This document shows, one piece after another, positions 1 to 12,650 of a stretch of 64,000 nt of DNA. This DNA comes from Sarcocystis neurona (Eukaryota > Apicomplexa > Conoidasida > Eucoccidiorida > Sarcocystidae): NCBI GenBank assembly GCA_000727475.1, contig KL647295.1:931985-995984 (forward strand), written 5' to 3'. The position numbers were made by a program, and so were the translations under genes. Positions within the stretch are counted from its first letter, which is position 1. Each line of letters begins with the position of its first letter. Below the pieces are notes generated by a model. That model worked only from the letters and a program-made list of their open reading frames with translations. It was not told the origin of the DNA and did no database searches.

Positions 1-3000
1 TGCCGCACGCTAGGGTAAAGCAACTTCCTTCCATCCGAGTGCTGGAGCCGTATGAGGCAACCTACAGTCGGCGGTTCTGCTCTGCATTGTAGAGCCGTCG
101 CTCACCTGCCGCTGCAGGTGGGCTTCCACACCACTAGTGACACCTGCATTTTGGTGGACTTGCACAGCAAGGGAAAACTATATATTGCAAAAGATTATCT
201 GCCATCAAGAAGACTTTGTGGTCAGCAACGGTGTACAAACTCGACGGATGAGTAACAGGATCAGAGGGTCGCGTCCAAAAGCTCACAACGGCAAGGTCCC
301 TCCACTTTCTGCGAGTATTCCGTCCTCAACTAGCTCTTGGAGTTGACGACTGTCGACAGCCCGCGAACACCAGGACAGCAGAACTTATGAAACACACTTT
401 TGTACAGTTTAAAAGGCTAGGGCGACTTCTCTAGAGTCTCACGGATACTAGGCAGTTGGCCGGAAAATTCTCTGCCAGGGTTCTTCACGTGCGGAGGCCC
501 TGCGAGTTGTAGCAAGCCAGCAGCTCTGGATTCTGTACGTTGTAAATACGCGAACTCTGTTTCGCTAAATGTGGATGGACACGAAGTTGGAAGAGGGGGA
601 CGAAGAAGAATCTTAAGCACATCGCAATTAATTTGTCACCTCAACGCTCCTAGGGAGACACAAATTTGTTTTTCAAGTTTTTCGATACCTGTCGTTGTGA
701 AGTGGAAACAAAATGTTGACTACCGCGCTCAGCACTTTGGCATCATGGGAAATTCGCAGGTTCCTGCGACAAGGAATAGTAGTGGACTTCGCCGTTCTGA
801 TTCCTTGTCCCACAGGTTTTCCTCTATGCACCCGCACCTGCGAGAATTGACCGGGTGTCTTGAAACACAACCGAGCCTGTGTTTGTAATTTTCCGGCCAG
901 AATGCTCCCCTCTGAATGCGTACCTACCCAGCCCGACTGTAGGCATGATCGGGGGAGCCTGATAAGGGGGGACACGGTATGTGTACTAAACCGTGTAATG
1001 GACAAGCCTTGAGTTTTCCTCTCGTAAGTTCCGGTGTGTTCTCATGCACAGTACGTGCCTTCGGCAGCTACGTTAAGCGCCTTATCCTCGGTCGCCATTG
1101 ACCAAGGACACACTTGTCAGCATGAGCTCGAAAATTGTACCCTTGGCGCTGCTGTATCTAGAGTCACGGTGCACAAAAGTTAGCAAGAGCTTCCTTTTCA
1201 GGATTGTGTACAGATTGTCAGTGTCTTGCTCTATTCATAGACTGTGCGTCACGTCGTGCCTGGCTAACTCCCTGGGAGTAACGATCGTCGCGGTCTAATT
1301 GCCTCTGAGTAGGGTTAAAAGCGCCAAGTGTTACCGTTGTCCCACTCTGTGCTATTCTTAGTATTGCTTCGTGAAAGTCAAGGGCAGCGCTGTTCTTGCC
1401 AACTTCTTGTAGTTTTGTCGACGCAATTGTGTCCTTTTGTCCGCACGCACTTGTAGTTGTCCTGTGCCGATACCGCCCTTCATCCTCAAGAAGCTGTTTG
1501 CAAACTGCGGGGGGGGGGGCCCGGGGGGCGTAGATACCGTCCCAGCTCTCTTCATTGTGTAATTGAGTATCTGTGTTTAGTTCTGCGTCAACCAGGAATA
1601 TGAATCACACCGGCATTACGGAACCGTTGATAAAGTGCTGGGACGTGGAAACCCATGACGAGGACTGCTGCAAAGTCGTGTGCGGCGGCCGAAAGAAGGG
1701 GGAAATGGACTGCAGGTTTTTCTGTTGAGGGAAGGCACGTGTCAGAACTGGTGTATTACAGCTCGCCCTCCACCTCCTGCGTCGTACGCCCCGTTTATGC
1801 AAAAGAGTCAGGTAATGATTATAAGCGCGGAGAACAGCGCCCGCCCTCTAGGGCTAAGATGGCACAGTCACTCACACGCTCACTTCTTCACTTTTCTCCG
1901 TAGTGAAGAAGTCCGCCTTTGCGCATCTATTTCTCAAGGGGTATGCGCATTTAAGCGTCGATGTGTATCTACTGTGCGAAGGGATATCTGATGCAGAACA
2001 AAGGTGGTCGAATTGTTTCACAATATCCAGATCCCCACGAACCTGTTCGCGTCTAGTGGTAGGCATCGCTAGCGGGTTGGCACGAAGCCCTCTTGCTGAC
2101 GCTAAGGTGTAGAGGAGAGTAATTTTAACACTGCTTATAACAGACATACTGGCGTGTACAGTCGCAGGCTTAGCCCGCGAGGGAACCCCGCTTCACGTAC
2201 ATCACAGAGCAGCTGGCGAGAAGCTGTAGCAGTCCGTCACTCCGATAAGTGTCTGCGTTCAACCTTCCAACATGGACACGACATGGAATATACACGAGTG
2301 AAACACGCTGCTTCTCGTCAACCATACATTTCTGCCTTTGCCTGTGCGGGGCGCGTTCCTGCCGGTGTGCTGCAGTCTCTGCTGCTTCAGCTGCAGCAGT
2401 GGGCCTATCACGGGTCTCTACGGTTAAAGCGAAGTTCCACACCCACAGCGGTAACCAGTGTTCCCGGCCGAATTACATTGCCGCACACAACTAGCACCTC
2501 CAGTGTCCGTGCTACTGCTGTGGGTGCTTCTGAGGAAGCTCCGGCAGGCACGCCAGCCTTTAGCTGCAATGCTACGCAAAGGTGTCCACACAGGAGGCAG
2601 TGGATTCAGCCACTCCAGTATCGCGCAAAACGTACTTTTGAGGAACGCCCTGCCTAAGAGTTGCCTCAGGTCGACGTGAGGTCTGAATGAAAGCCTCCAT
2701 TCATGTGTCAAAAAGGGAATGAACAGCTGCGCTACAGATCAAGATTTTATAAATGGAACGTCGTAGGATCTAGCCGAAATAGCACGCCGACCCAGAGCCT
2801 CGACGGTGTTTGAAGGAGGCTCTATAGACGTATCCGAGTGTCAACAAAGGGGCCTGTTGACCGTAGTTCGCTCTATGTGAGACCACTGTCATTCAGAGGT
2901 TCCGCTCTCTGCCCAAACACGAGCGTACGCCGTGGTGTCTAACTATACAGTAGCCCACTCTGAACAATGTGACAGTCTACGTCCAGGAAAGGACCCGAAA

Positions 3001-3820
3001 CCTTACGCACGCATGAAGGTGTGATTACACACTGATCAGACGCTGACACCACGGTATAAAATGGAGCGCAATCGAGCGTCACATTCCGCTTCCCAAGCAG
3101 GCCCTTCTATCCCACCCTCCCCTTCAATGGTCTGCGCCGCAAATTCACGTGAATACGACATATACACGTCACAAGTGTGTGCGCTCTGGAGCGGCAGAGT
3201 CACTCGCATGTCTGCCAACTAAGGAAGTGCGGAGCATGATCCCGACAATTGGGCAACATTTCCATCCTCAACAGATGCTGGACATTCAAGAGCAGTACGT
3301 AGGCCACGATGAAGTGTCTCCACGATTCTCGTGAGGAGACGCCGAACACAGAACAGCAACTTTAGCATTATTACTGAAATTTCGCAGGTCCAACTTTCGC
3401 ACGACACAAAAGATCTTCCTAATTCACTTATGCAGCAACCCTCACACTGTTTCAGAAGACATTTGAATTGTGACGGACTCTCTGAGAGCGACCTGCACAG
3501 CTCATATGCATTCGGGATGATTTAGAACAGCACAGGTGGAGGGGAAGCAACACACAAACCTTCATCCATGTTATGCAGCAACCCGCCTGCAAAAGGCGTG
3601 ATTACCGTTCAGCTGTCATCAACGTCATGTGGTGTCACAGAGCGGCTTTACAACTGTGTGTGTCACCCCAACTTTGCTGTGCTTCTTCCTAGTGCGTGAG
3701 CTTTAAATTTTTTGCTATGAACATTCCAGGCTACGTCCACACCTGACCGTCTGCATTTGGGTGACGTGATATCTAAGACTCCAGGTAACAACTCAGGTTG
3801 TCATCAACGGCAGAGTCTGT
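1..3820. other. No confident gene; unresolved sequence
   Basis: I see no recognisable protein, RNA gene or splice-coherent gene here. Open frames up to 167 codons exist (for example 2154-2657 plus) but overlap open frames on the other strand and show no family motif. An 11-base G run followed by CCC and GGGGGG lies at about 1509-1528; it is a possible sequencing or assembly weak point. Confidence 0.4.
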
Positions 3821-3824
3821 AATC

Positions 3825-5630
3825 TCTTCAGCATAGAAAGGACACGACTATCAACCAGAAAGCGCACAAGACCTGTTGCTTCCACTGCTTCCAAGACTGC
3901 TAAAGGAAACAGCTCCGCTGTCCTCCTGGTCACCCAGAATACTGGACCTTACCGCGCAAAGCTGTCACACTGGGTGTGTTACGGCCTCCTGGCCACTCAA
4001 AATCTACTGGACCTTACCGTGCAAAGCCGTCGCACCGGGTGTGCTACGGCCTCCTGGCGAGTCAAAATCTACTGGACCTTACCGCGCAAAGCCGTCAAAC
4101 TGGATATGTTACGCGGAGCGGCGCTTTTAGCCTCCCTCTGATCGGGACGCGTGCCTGTTCCAAAGCCCTGCCCCACACATGTGCGCGTAATGCATACGTG
4201 GATTTGGCACATGGGATTGCATCTACTGAAAACCATTCCCGCCAAGAGAAGCCTGTCAGAGCAAACGTGTTTCATTTCGTTCTGCTTAATTTTTGTTTAA
4301 GACGTCAGTTTTTTCCTACGAGGATTTCAGCCTTCCTCCAGACCTGATCATCTCTATTCGTATGAAGTCGCATTGGAGTTCAAGAAAGAAGTGGGGAAGA
4401 CACTGAGAGCAGAGCCTTGATTCCCTTCAGCGTAAGAGGAACAAGGTTATCAGCCAGAGAGGACACAAAATTTCCGGAGTCTCTGCGCGCATCAACAATA
4501 ATAGGGCCTCTCTCCGCTTCGACCTCATAACCAGTAAACCTCCGCGGACGACTTCTCTGACAGTAGTGGTCTTTTGTGATGCTCCTTTTCTGCGACGCCT
4601 TTAATTGCAACGCAACGTCCGTGCTACGTCCACCTGCTAACTTTTCTGCGTGACCCGCAGCTAAGCTGAGACAGAAGTCTCCACGCCGCGCGGCAAGTGA
4701 GCATCCGCGTCCGGAGATGCCTGCCACGACGGACGATTAACTGATGAATCTCGTTCCACCCATTCCTCCTGCACGACGCGTACTACTCGCTATGAACTTC
4801 CTCCTCCACCGCGATCTGGTCATCTGTATTCTTTAGACATGGCACCTAAAACTTGAAGGGGGAAGTGACAAAGACGTAAAAAGCAGAATCTTCTTTGGCG
4901 TAACACGAAGAGGATTATCTACCAGAGAGACGGCAAATCTGTTGCATCACCGTCAAACAAACCATTGTTCTTGCCGACTTTGATCAATCGGTAGACGTCG
5001 AGGCGCGACTTTTTGTGCAGCTACCCTTTGCCGACGCCTCAGACTGCGGCTCGTGTCGCCTTCACGGTCGACTCGTTATCCTGTGTGCGTGACGCCCACT
5101 TACTTGGAAACGGATGTCAACGCGTGTGTTTGCGAGTATGTTTCTGTGTAAAACGAAGCCTTTCACAAACGACGCATATTTGGTCGACTTCGTTTCGGTC
5201 TTCTTCAGTGTGTGAGACGTGCATCCTTTGTTACGAACACTCCAATCTCCAACGAGTCCTCCACACCGGTACTTCTGGAATGTTACGTCTAAAAGTCAGA
5301 AAAGGAAGCCACAGAGACACTCGGAGAAAAATGCGCGATCCTTCCACGGTAAAACAGACCCGATTTAGTCAGACAGGCGACAAATATGTCTCTACCACAA
5401 CCTCTGTTACCGGCAGTCAAAACTACCCCGCTGTCCTCTCCGACAACAACAAATCAGCGAAAACGACTTACGACTTCGCCTGGTTTGCGTCTCTTTCGAA
5501 GAGATTTTCTCTAATTAGGCCTTTGATTGCGACGTGGCCCCGTTTACGTCGGTCCTCGAACATGTGCGTGTGACTCGTATTGACCCTCTAACCTGTGGGC
5601 GTGACGCCCCTCTGTTTCGATGCGGACGTC
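3825..5630. repeat. Degenerate tandem array, base period about 450-470 bp
   Basis: A recognisable block recurs at 3831, 4430, 4898 and about 5346 (a gcgtaa-like start followed by a tatcaaccagagag-like string). The spacings are 599, 468 and about 448 bp. A second anchor, resembling gacgcctttaattgcaac, recurs at 4594, 5033 and about 5518. The first interval is longer by close to two 65-bp units of the nested minisatellite. Copies are strongly diverged. The 186-codon open frame at 5013-5573 lies inside the array, so I do not call it a gene. Confidence 0.6.
3921..4110. repeat. 65-bp minisatellite, about 2.7 copies
   Basis: The string actggaccttaccg starts at 3941, 4006 and 4071, exactly 65 bases apart. 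Flanking sequence (cctcctggccactcaaaatct and close variants) repeats with it. The unit is not a multiple of three, so it cannot encode a simple in-frame peptide repeat. It sits inside the first copy of the larger degenerate array. Confidence 0.85.
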
Positions 5631-6221
5631 TGCCTGTCTACAGGCAACACATTTTTCGTCAATAAATCACTTCACCGTGACTGCATGTAGGGGAGATTTT
5701 GCCACACCCATACCGCTACCTTAGGCGTAACTTTCTGCTGCGACCACGCAAGGGGACTTCCGAGCTTGTCCTTATGCAGTCGCTATCGAAGTAGTTGAGG
5801 ACAGTTTCAAAAGACTGACACACCAAGTGGAAAGCTTTGTCACTCAAGATGGTGTAAGCAGTAAACTTAGTCCTGGAAAGATATGTACATTCACTGAGCG
5901 AACACTACCGCGACAGTGAAACACTGCAGGGAGTTCGCTGAATACCACTGTCGTCTCAGTGGACGCTTGATCCACTTTCGCAATCCCGTGCCGAAGACGA
6001 CGTGGCATTACTACAGCGCACACGCTCACGAGTACTGCAAAGCTTCTGAACAACTGACGTAATCCATACCACTATGCACTTGTCTATAGGTAAGAGTGCT
6101 TCATCGATCCTTTGTACACTCATTCATTCAAGCCCAACTGGTACACATACAGCACACGCGACAACGAAGTGACACCGCGTATCCACTTGAATTCCTGATC
6201 ATTATCTCCGGGTTGGCGTTA

Positions 6222-6415
6222 CACCGCCACGGACGATACAGGAGCTTCGATTACGTAAGTAGGGGCACAGCCAAGCAACGTTCACTGCCGCCGACGATAC
6301 AGGAATTTCCATAACGTGAGTACGGGCACAGCCAAGCACAACACATGTATAGCATTGCCGCCAATGGTACACCACTTTCGATAAGTGAGGACGCAGCGAA
6401 GCAACATGCATGTGT
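6222..6415. repeat. Three-copy short tandem repeat, unit about 63-69 bp
   Basis: Three consecutive units start near 6222, 6288 and 6357. Each runs gccgcc-N-acgatacagg, a T-rich stretch, then a cgtaagta/cgtgagta-like string and a gggcacagccaagcaa-like string. The third copy is the most diverged. Each unit carries a splice-donor-like GTAAGT/GTGAGT core, but no coding exon can be read next to it. Confidence 0.7.
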
Positions 6416-6554
6416 ACGCATATAAACAGAGATACTGACGCCACGTTCTTCAGGAATTATTGGAGTAATCACTTCAAGATGTTTGCGAACTCGGTATCCA
6501 CAGGTGCTTGTTGTGGGGGGCCTACGAGGCGTTTACCCTTGAGGAACAGCCGCG

Positions 6555-6566
6555 CCCCCCCCCCCC
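6555..6566. repeat. Homopolymer C12 tract
   Basis: Twelve consecutive C residues. No gene can be read across it with confidence. Length errors are likely here, so frames on either side should not be joined across it. Confidence 0.8.
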
Positions 6567-8960
6567 GCTTTTGGCTCTCTCTCCTGTCGATCAATGTAAG
6601 TATATGCGCCTCTAAGGAGTGCCTGTGCTGTTGCTCATCACTGCATCCGCAAATCCTTCACCACTGTCAGATATTACTGCAGCCATGGCAAGGCTCGCAA
6701 AAAAATCCACGCGTTTGTCAGTAGTGTCCCTAACGAGTTCGCTACCGGTCGCGTTGGGAATTCAGTCTGTCTGCTCCATAGTGAGTTCGCAGGCAGCTCC
6801 GCTGCACCCGCCGGTGGACTCGCTGTGTCAAACTTGCTTCCTGAGGCCACGCAAGCATGCGAAGCACTAGGACAACGTGCGCGACTTCCTCGACCGCACG
6901 AGTAAACAAGGCAGCAGCACACGCTACTCGGTGACTTCGTGCCACGCAGAAAGTATTTTAGTGCCTCCTGCATTCAGTTTGTACAAATGTGGAGCGCACG
7001 TGCATCGTACCTGGTGCATCTTCCTCCGCGCACAAAACGCTTAAGCCACCGGCGAGGAGGGCGGCGGACACCAGCAGGAGGTTAAGGAGCGGCAGGCGCG
7101 GCATTGCTAACAAAATTGTTTTGCTGTACAACGTCGTTACCGGTGAAGGGAAACGGAAAGGGGCAGATTTGCGCACACGGATCACAATTCTAAAAGCAGG
7201 CAAGCCTGCCACACTTGAGCGGCCACTAACCCATGAATGTGTAACACGTGTGATTAACAAAAAGTGGTGACACTTTCACTGCTGGATCTTCGAGGATCGA
7301 CAGGTGCCGCCGGCACTGCCCGTGGCGTCAGTCATACACGGAGACGTCTCGTCTCTTTTATAGCATTTCGGCCAACAGTGCAGTCACACACTTGTTCCAG
7401 CCGATGTTGCAGGTACACACTTGACGTCTCCATCACCTTGATTGGCCGTCTCTAGCCGAACGCAGACAACAGGGCGTCTCTGTCCCACAGCGGCTGTCCA
7501 GCTCAGTACTTTTCGTTCGCAGCAAACCTCTCATACAAACACTTGGCCCTCTCTACGTGTACCTGTGGTGAACGACGTAAGCAGCACGCAGCGTGGACAA
7601 GCTTGTCTAGATCTCTGAGAGAGTGACTCAGTCCATTTGGCATACGTAACAGTCTGTCAATATCTTAGTACACCGTTCAAGCTGTTTTCCTCGCGCACGA
7701 GGGTATCCGGTAGCAGGCTCGGGGCGTCTCCTTGCCAGCTGTGAAGAAGTACTGTTATCTATTTTTGGGGTTGCAGTACTACAGATACTCCTTCTGTTCT
7801 GTCAGGCAAACGTTCTGTGAAGAACCCGGCCAGCAAAGCGCATTAGCAAGTCTTGGCGAGACCTCGAGATCACCAGGAGAGTATTAATCCCGTACGCTCG
7901 TGCAGCATCTCCAGCGATGGCACCATGCACAACAGCAGACCATCAGCATACTGGCGGTGCGTCAGATGCCATACGCTGTGGTGATTCACAGACTATCGAT
8001 TCCTTTCCACAAACTGCTTAGATGCATTCACCGACGTGGGAAGGTGCACCTCAATCTGTCGGCCAAAGTGTGTGTACCAACACCGAGTACAGCCGTGCAG
8101 ACTTGGTACAGATGGACGTCAACCTGCAAAGGCACGGACAACTAACAAATTAACCCTGCGTAGGTAGTATACATTGCTGTGACTAGCTGCTCTGTCAGAG
8201 ACGATGCACGAGCACGGTTATATGTTCACAGTGCGTGCAGCAGCAAGCCCGCGTGGTTAAATTGTAGTAATCAGTTACGTTGAACAGGACAGTTAAGAAA
8301 TACACAATAGAGCGCAGGCAAGTGTGTTGAACCTGAATCTGCACGTGCAGATTCACGCGTAAGGAAACGCCGGCAAAACAATCACAGGCAAAAGCCGAAC
8401 TTCATGCACACTGCTGACGCGGTGGTGCCGTGCGCCTGATCTTTAATTTCCCCGATCGTAAAACCTTTAAAAATGGCATTCTGTGCCTCAGAGTCAATCG
8501 TTACTTCTTCTCCAGAAAAAACAAGTACCTCCTTTCCTCGGTGGGTCACTGCTTGCTGCCGTTTACTACGTGCAGTCGCGCGTGTGTCACGTCAGAGCAA
8601 AAACAAGGTAGAGAACCCTTTTGAGCTTCACTTGTACAGTGCATGCACCGAGTGTCTAAGAGTCCGTGACCGGCTTGGATAGCGTGCTCTTACGTGCACG
8701 CCAGGATCTGCAAACGCGCACATGTTCACGGACCTTTGCCTCCCCATACGACCATTCGACGTGCGTGTTCATAACCGCCTCCATGTATGCGGACGTACGT
8801 GTTGCGCGTACGCATAGGCGCACGCAGTTTGTGCGAATACAGGTATCCGGTTGCAGCTCATTCTTCAGTTGAGCTAATAGAATCCTGGATAGAATTGGCA
8901 GGTCCGAAACTGAGAAGTTGCAACTTCACCTCCCACTAAGTCTTCAGCGTATAACAACAA
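6567..8960. other. No gene recognised apart from the orphan signal-peptide exon
   Basis: Only short overlapping open frames are present. A plus-strand ATG at 6685 opens a MARL-type start with a moderately hydrophobic stretch, but it stops after about 60 codons without a matching exon. No RNA gene or repeat family was identified. Confidence 0.35.
7011..7104 (-). CDS. Orphan exon encoding a probable secretory signal peptide
   Basis: On the minus strand an ATG at 7104 opens a 31-codon stretch with a basic start (MPR), a long Leu/Val/Ala core (LLNLLLVSAALLAGG) and a cleavage-like end (SVLCA followed by EED). It then meets a good splice donor, CAG followed by GTACGA, so the exon would leave in phase 1. 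This is the usual build of a first exon of a secreted or surface protein in coccidia, and surface-antigen genes of Eimeria have such exons. I could not find a convincing second exon below 7011, so the product is unknown and the exon may belong to a decayed gene. A chance hydrophobic frame is the alternative. Confidence 0.35.
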
Positions 8961-9700
8961 ATAAATATGGTTGTTCACCTACCTATACCGTAAAACGGTT
9001 GTGTCGAGGGAGACGGTTGAGGCGTGCGTTTTTACTGGTGTGTACTGTCGTCCACTCAAGCGCACTCTTCTACGCAAGAAAACCAAAAGTAAGTGGATCC
9101 TCAGTGTCGTGTTTGTAAGCACGTACAACTTCGTGCCTTTAAACGCGCGGGCGTGCCGCACGGCGACAACTAGCACGTCGAGGTTTATGTGTACAGGTCC
9201 AATGATCGGAATCATCTGCACGGCGAAGAAATCAACAGGCGGACCCTTTTTTCCCCTGGACTGTCGGCGGAACTCGCCACAGCGCCCGAATGTTCGAGAT
9301 GTCGTGCAGTGCGCGCTGCGTCCCCTTTCTTTGTACACGCGCGTACGTCGTCTCTGCGCTGTCAGATTCACCTCTTGTGGTACCAGCAACTGCGCCAGCA
9401 GCGTATCACCACAATGCGTGTGCGCCCCCGGCGTCAAAGAATTCTTAGTTTGCAACCCGCACACAGGCAAAAACCAGCCTGTCCACTAGCTTGGTTTTCG
9501 AGGCTGCACAGGAACTTACGCGTCATAGTGCTAGCCGCTGCGCGACTCTTGTTGTCCCGGATAATGATACAACGGACTACCACTGGTGGTGCTGCTTATG
9601 TGGCTGCTGCAGACGATGAAAAGTGCACTTTCTCTTGCTTCAGCTCCGCACGACCGCACTGTTCCGAAGTTGCGACTGGCTGGTAAAAGGCCGGCGCCAT
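8961..9700. other. Long overlapping open frames on both strands, unresolved
   Basis: Frames 8971-9489 (plus, 172 codons), 9189-9686 (plus, 165 codons) and 8979-9470 (minus, 163 codons) are open at once over a GC-rich stretch. None contains a motif I recognise and none is clearly favoured by composition. At most one can be real. I cannot choose without homology data. Confidence 0.3.
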
Positions 9701-12185
9701 TGTTCTGCTTTTCCCCGTGTTTGCAGGGAGCTACGTTCTTCTTACCTGTTCACTTGCCCGGAACGCTTATGGGGACGCTTTTGCAGTGATTCACTTGCAC
9801 TCAATCCACGGTACCGCACCGGTTTCCGCAGTGGTTTGCTGGTGAGCCTTTCAGCTTCGCTTGTCTGCCTGAGCCTCCCGCACGCGCGTGGCTGCCGCTG
9901 TTTCTGCTCGTTGTCCTTTTGCCCCTGCCACACATCGTTTCATACTAGTCGTGCAGTTAGTGCCCTGCTGCTGCATTTGCATCTTCTGCGTCGAATGTAG
10001 AGCGCTGCTCCTGTTTATTCTGTTCCGGCTGCTGCTGCAACTCTCGTCGCCTCTGCTACACATGCTCCTGCTTTCTCTCTTGTCATTGATCCACACCTGA
10101 CAATTCTGCGTTTGTTCACGCCCTGCTCCTCGGCTGCTACTGTGTGTGGTGCTGCTGTTTTGCCCCTCCCTTCTACTGCTCTTGCTTCAAGGCCTCCACA
10201 TCCTGCTGCACGTGTCAGGCCGTGATGCAGCTCTTCTCGATGAATGGGCAGGCCGTCTTGCGCAGTGTGAATGCAGCAGTAACCTCCACGTGAGACATGT
10301 TTCACTCCTCGAAAAAAGGCATCACTTAAACAACCTACGGATGCCAACCTGCAATCCACACTGTCATACACGTGTACCAAAGCGGCTGCAGCTGCGTTAC
10401 AACCAACCTTGTTCATTTATGGACATAATGAAAAAATATCCATATGGAGTAATACTTGTCTACAACTATCTCAGTCCTAGTTAAGAAAGTGAAACGTGGA
10501 AGAATCGTTGGACAACGCGAAGACAAGCGGAACAGCGAACGGCAACAGCGGTGAGCTTAACGGGCAGCGAAGCGTAACCCCTACGGCCGCACAGAGTACA
10601 AACAAGCTTTTACAATAGTACAGTGTGCACGCATTATCTCCCTGGATATTATCGTGCGCGTACTTTGAGCAGGCAAATAAGACACGGTGCCGACGCTGGC
10701 CCGTCATTATCCACGTGTCTCGTATATATGCGCGCGCTCATCCAACTGCGTCCAGAACACACTTTTGTGTGTTACGTTTTCTCACACTGCACTACCCGTG
10801 TAGCAGCTGGCACTAAAGGCGGTACGAGAACGTTTTCACTCATGGTGGTGCAGCCGAGAGGACGAAACAGTCACGCCTGAGGCAGCCCGAGATACGAAGC
10901 AAGGCGACCAATCGCTAACTTCGGATCTGCACAGGTGTAGACGACGTGTCTAGTTGTTTCCTTCTCTAAGCGGCTGCACGTTCGTCAAAGATACGGCTAA
11001 CATGACGACCTACTCAATGGGATCCATGTTAACACGACTCCACAGGACAACGTAGTGACACCGTATGACGCACATAAAAACGCCTCCTACAAGTTATAGA
11101 ATTTGAAGTATTCTGTCGCATTAGCCGCGGGGGCCCTTGAGCTCTGCATATGTGCTCTTCAGCAACTCTTGTTCCCAGGAACTGTGCACCGTATTCGTTC
11201 ACCATACGGCGTGTCGAGTGAATGCTAATATTGTGTGGACTACGTATTTGATACGAGACCTATCTCCCTGACGTGGTTGCCCCTGCGCATGAGTGGAGCG
11301 GAGAAGTATTGAAGGGAGAGCGACGTACCGTAATTCGTTGGCTCCAGAGGCTTCCGTTGAGGTGGTAAGAAAAGTTATGAACCAAATTAGCAGCGCGGCG
11401 ACATTAGTAGCCGTAACAACGGCGGGAGTAACTGCCCACCCGCAGCAGCAGGAGGTGGTGCTGCTGATTTTGGGTCGCAGCTGCAGCAGCAGGCTACGAG
11501 GAACAGTAGCAGCAAGCGTACGCACTGCAGCAACTGTGCTGCACTAGCAAGTGTGCCAGTATTAGTAGAAACAGCCGGAGACGTTCAACGCAAGGATGAG
11601 TCGCACTGGTGAGTTGTGGCAGTAAGGCAAGGAACAGCGCAACACAAGGCATGTAAAAGAATGTCTGGTACTCGCTCAATTGGTGCAGCCAGACACGCAT
11701 GCAGCTAACACAGAGGGGTAAAAAGTAGGGCCACCACTACGAGATATGTAGCAGTAGGAACAGAGAGCAGCAGCTGGTATGCAGCAATAGCTGGACGAGA
11801 AGTAGCGAAAAAGAGAATCGCAAATTGTGGAGTACCGCGTTATTATATAAAGAAAGAAGTAACACATTTTAGCTATAAAACTAGAGAAAAGTGGGAGCGC
11901 CTCAATCAACAAATGAGGCACAACGAGAACACGAGTAGGCAGCACCATTTTCCCAAGCCGCAACTAAACACGGATCGGAAACAGAAGGTAAAATGCAAGA
12001 AGTTGCTGCGGTACCTCGCTCCGTCAAAACGACCTTTCTCTGCCTCCAAACCACCAACCGCTATAAAATGCTTGTTCAATCCTCATACGTCTGCAGGAAC
12101 AGGACATTCAGAGTCCGAAGGCGAATGTGCAAGCACATGCTGTAAAGTCGCACGAAGAGCAGAGAAGCGAAACAAGACCATCTCC
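9701..12185. other. Pyrimidine-rich then mixed non-coding sequence
   Basis: The plus strand is rich in C/T with CTG triplets from about 9850 to 10200, and CAG-rich from about 11440 to 11540. Open frames are short and contradictory. No recognisable gene was seen. Confidence 0.35.
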
Positions 12186-12189
12186 GTAG

Positions 12190-12650
12190 AACACATATAT
12201 GCGTCTTGTTAAGGACAGATATAGGCAACATATGCATGTTTGTACGTACGTATATATGTTCGTAGGTATACGTAGCCTTAACCGTCACGAGAGATATTTT
12301 AACAAATGCGTACACAAATGTTCCCCTAGGTGTGTGGTTCTACATGTACTGTTCAAGGAACATATACAATGCTGGTACCAATGTGGCATAGATGACTGCA
12401 CAAACAGGCGTGCGCCCTGTGCATCTGGGAAGCTGCGCATAGACGGGCAAGTAAATACAGAATCGCATTGACGTATTACACTTGTGCACGCCCGGGCGCC
12501 CGCGTGCGTCTTTGTCTGCATGCACACGCATGTACAGAACAGTGTATACATACCGTGTACGTACACCTGTCTTCATATATGTCTGTGGATATCTCTTTGT
12601 ATTGCCACGTATGCAGAGAAGAATATAGAGAGGTCGACAGGCAGCAAGAG
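12190..12650. repeat. TG/TA/CG-rich microsatellite-like tract
   Basis: Irregular runs of tgtacgtacgtatatatgt, cgtatacgtag and gcatgcacacgcatgtac-like strings dominate. The same vocabulary (alternating pyrimidine-purine with CG steps) recurs many times in this window, mainly in introns and intergenic DNA. Confidence 0.6.

Noticed and set aside
5013..5573. 186-codon plus-strand ORF
   Set aside because: It spans the degenerate tandem array and its translation shows no domain or bias; the repeat explains the sequence better.
12190..12650. CRISPR-like or ordered direct repeats
   Set aside because: The strings are irregular TG/TA/CG microsatellite variants without constant repeats and spacers; the organism is eukaryotic.
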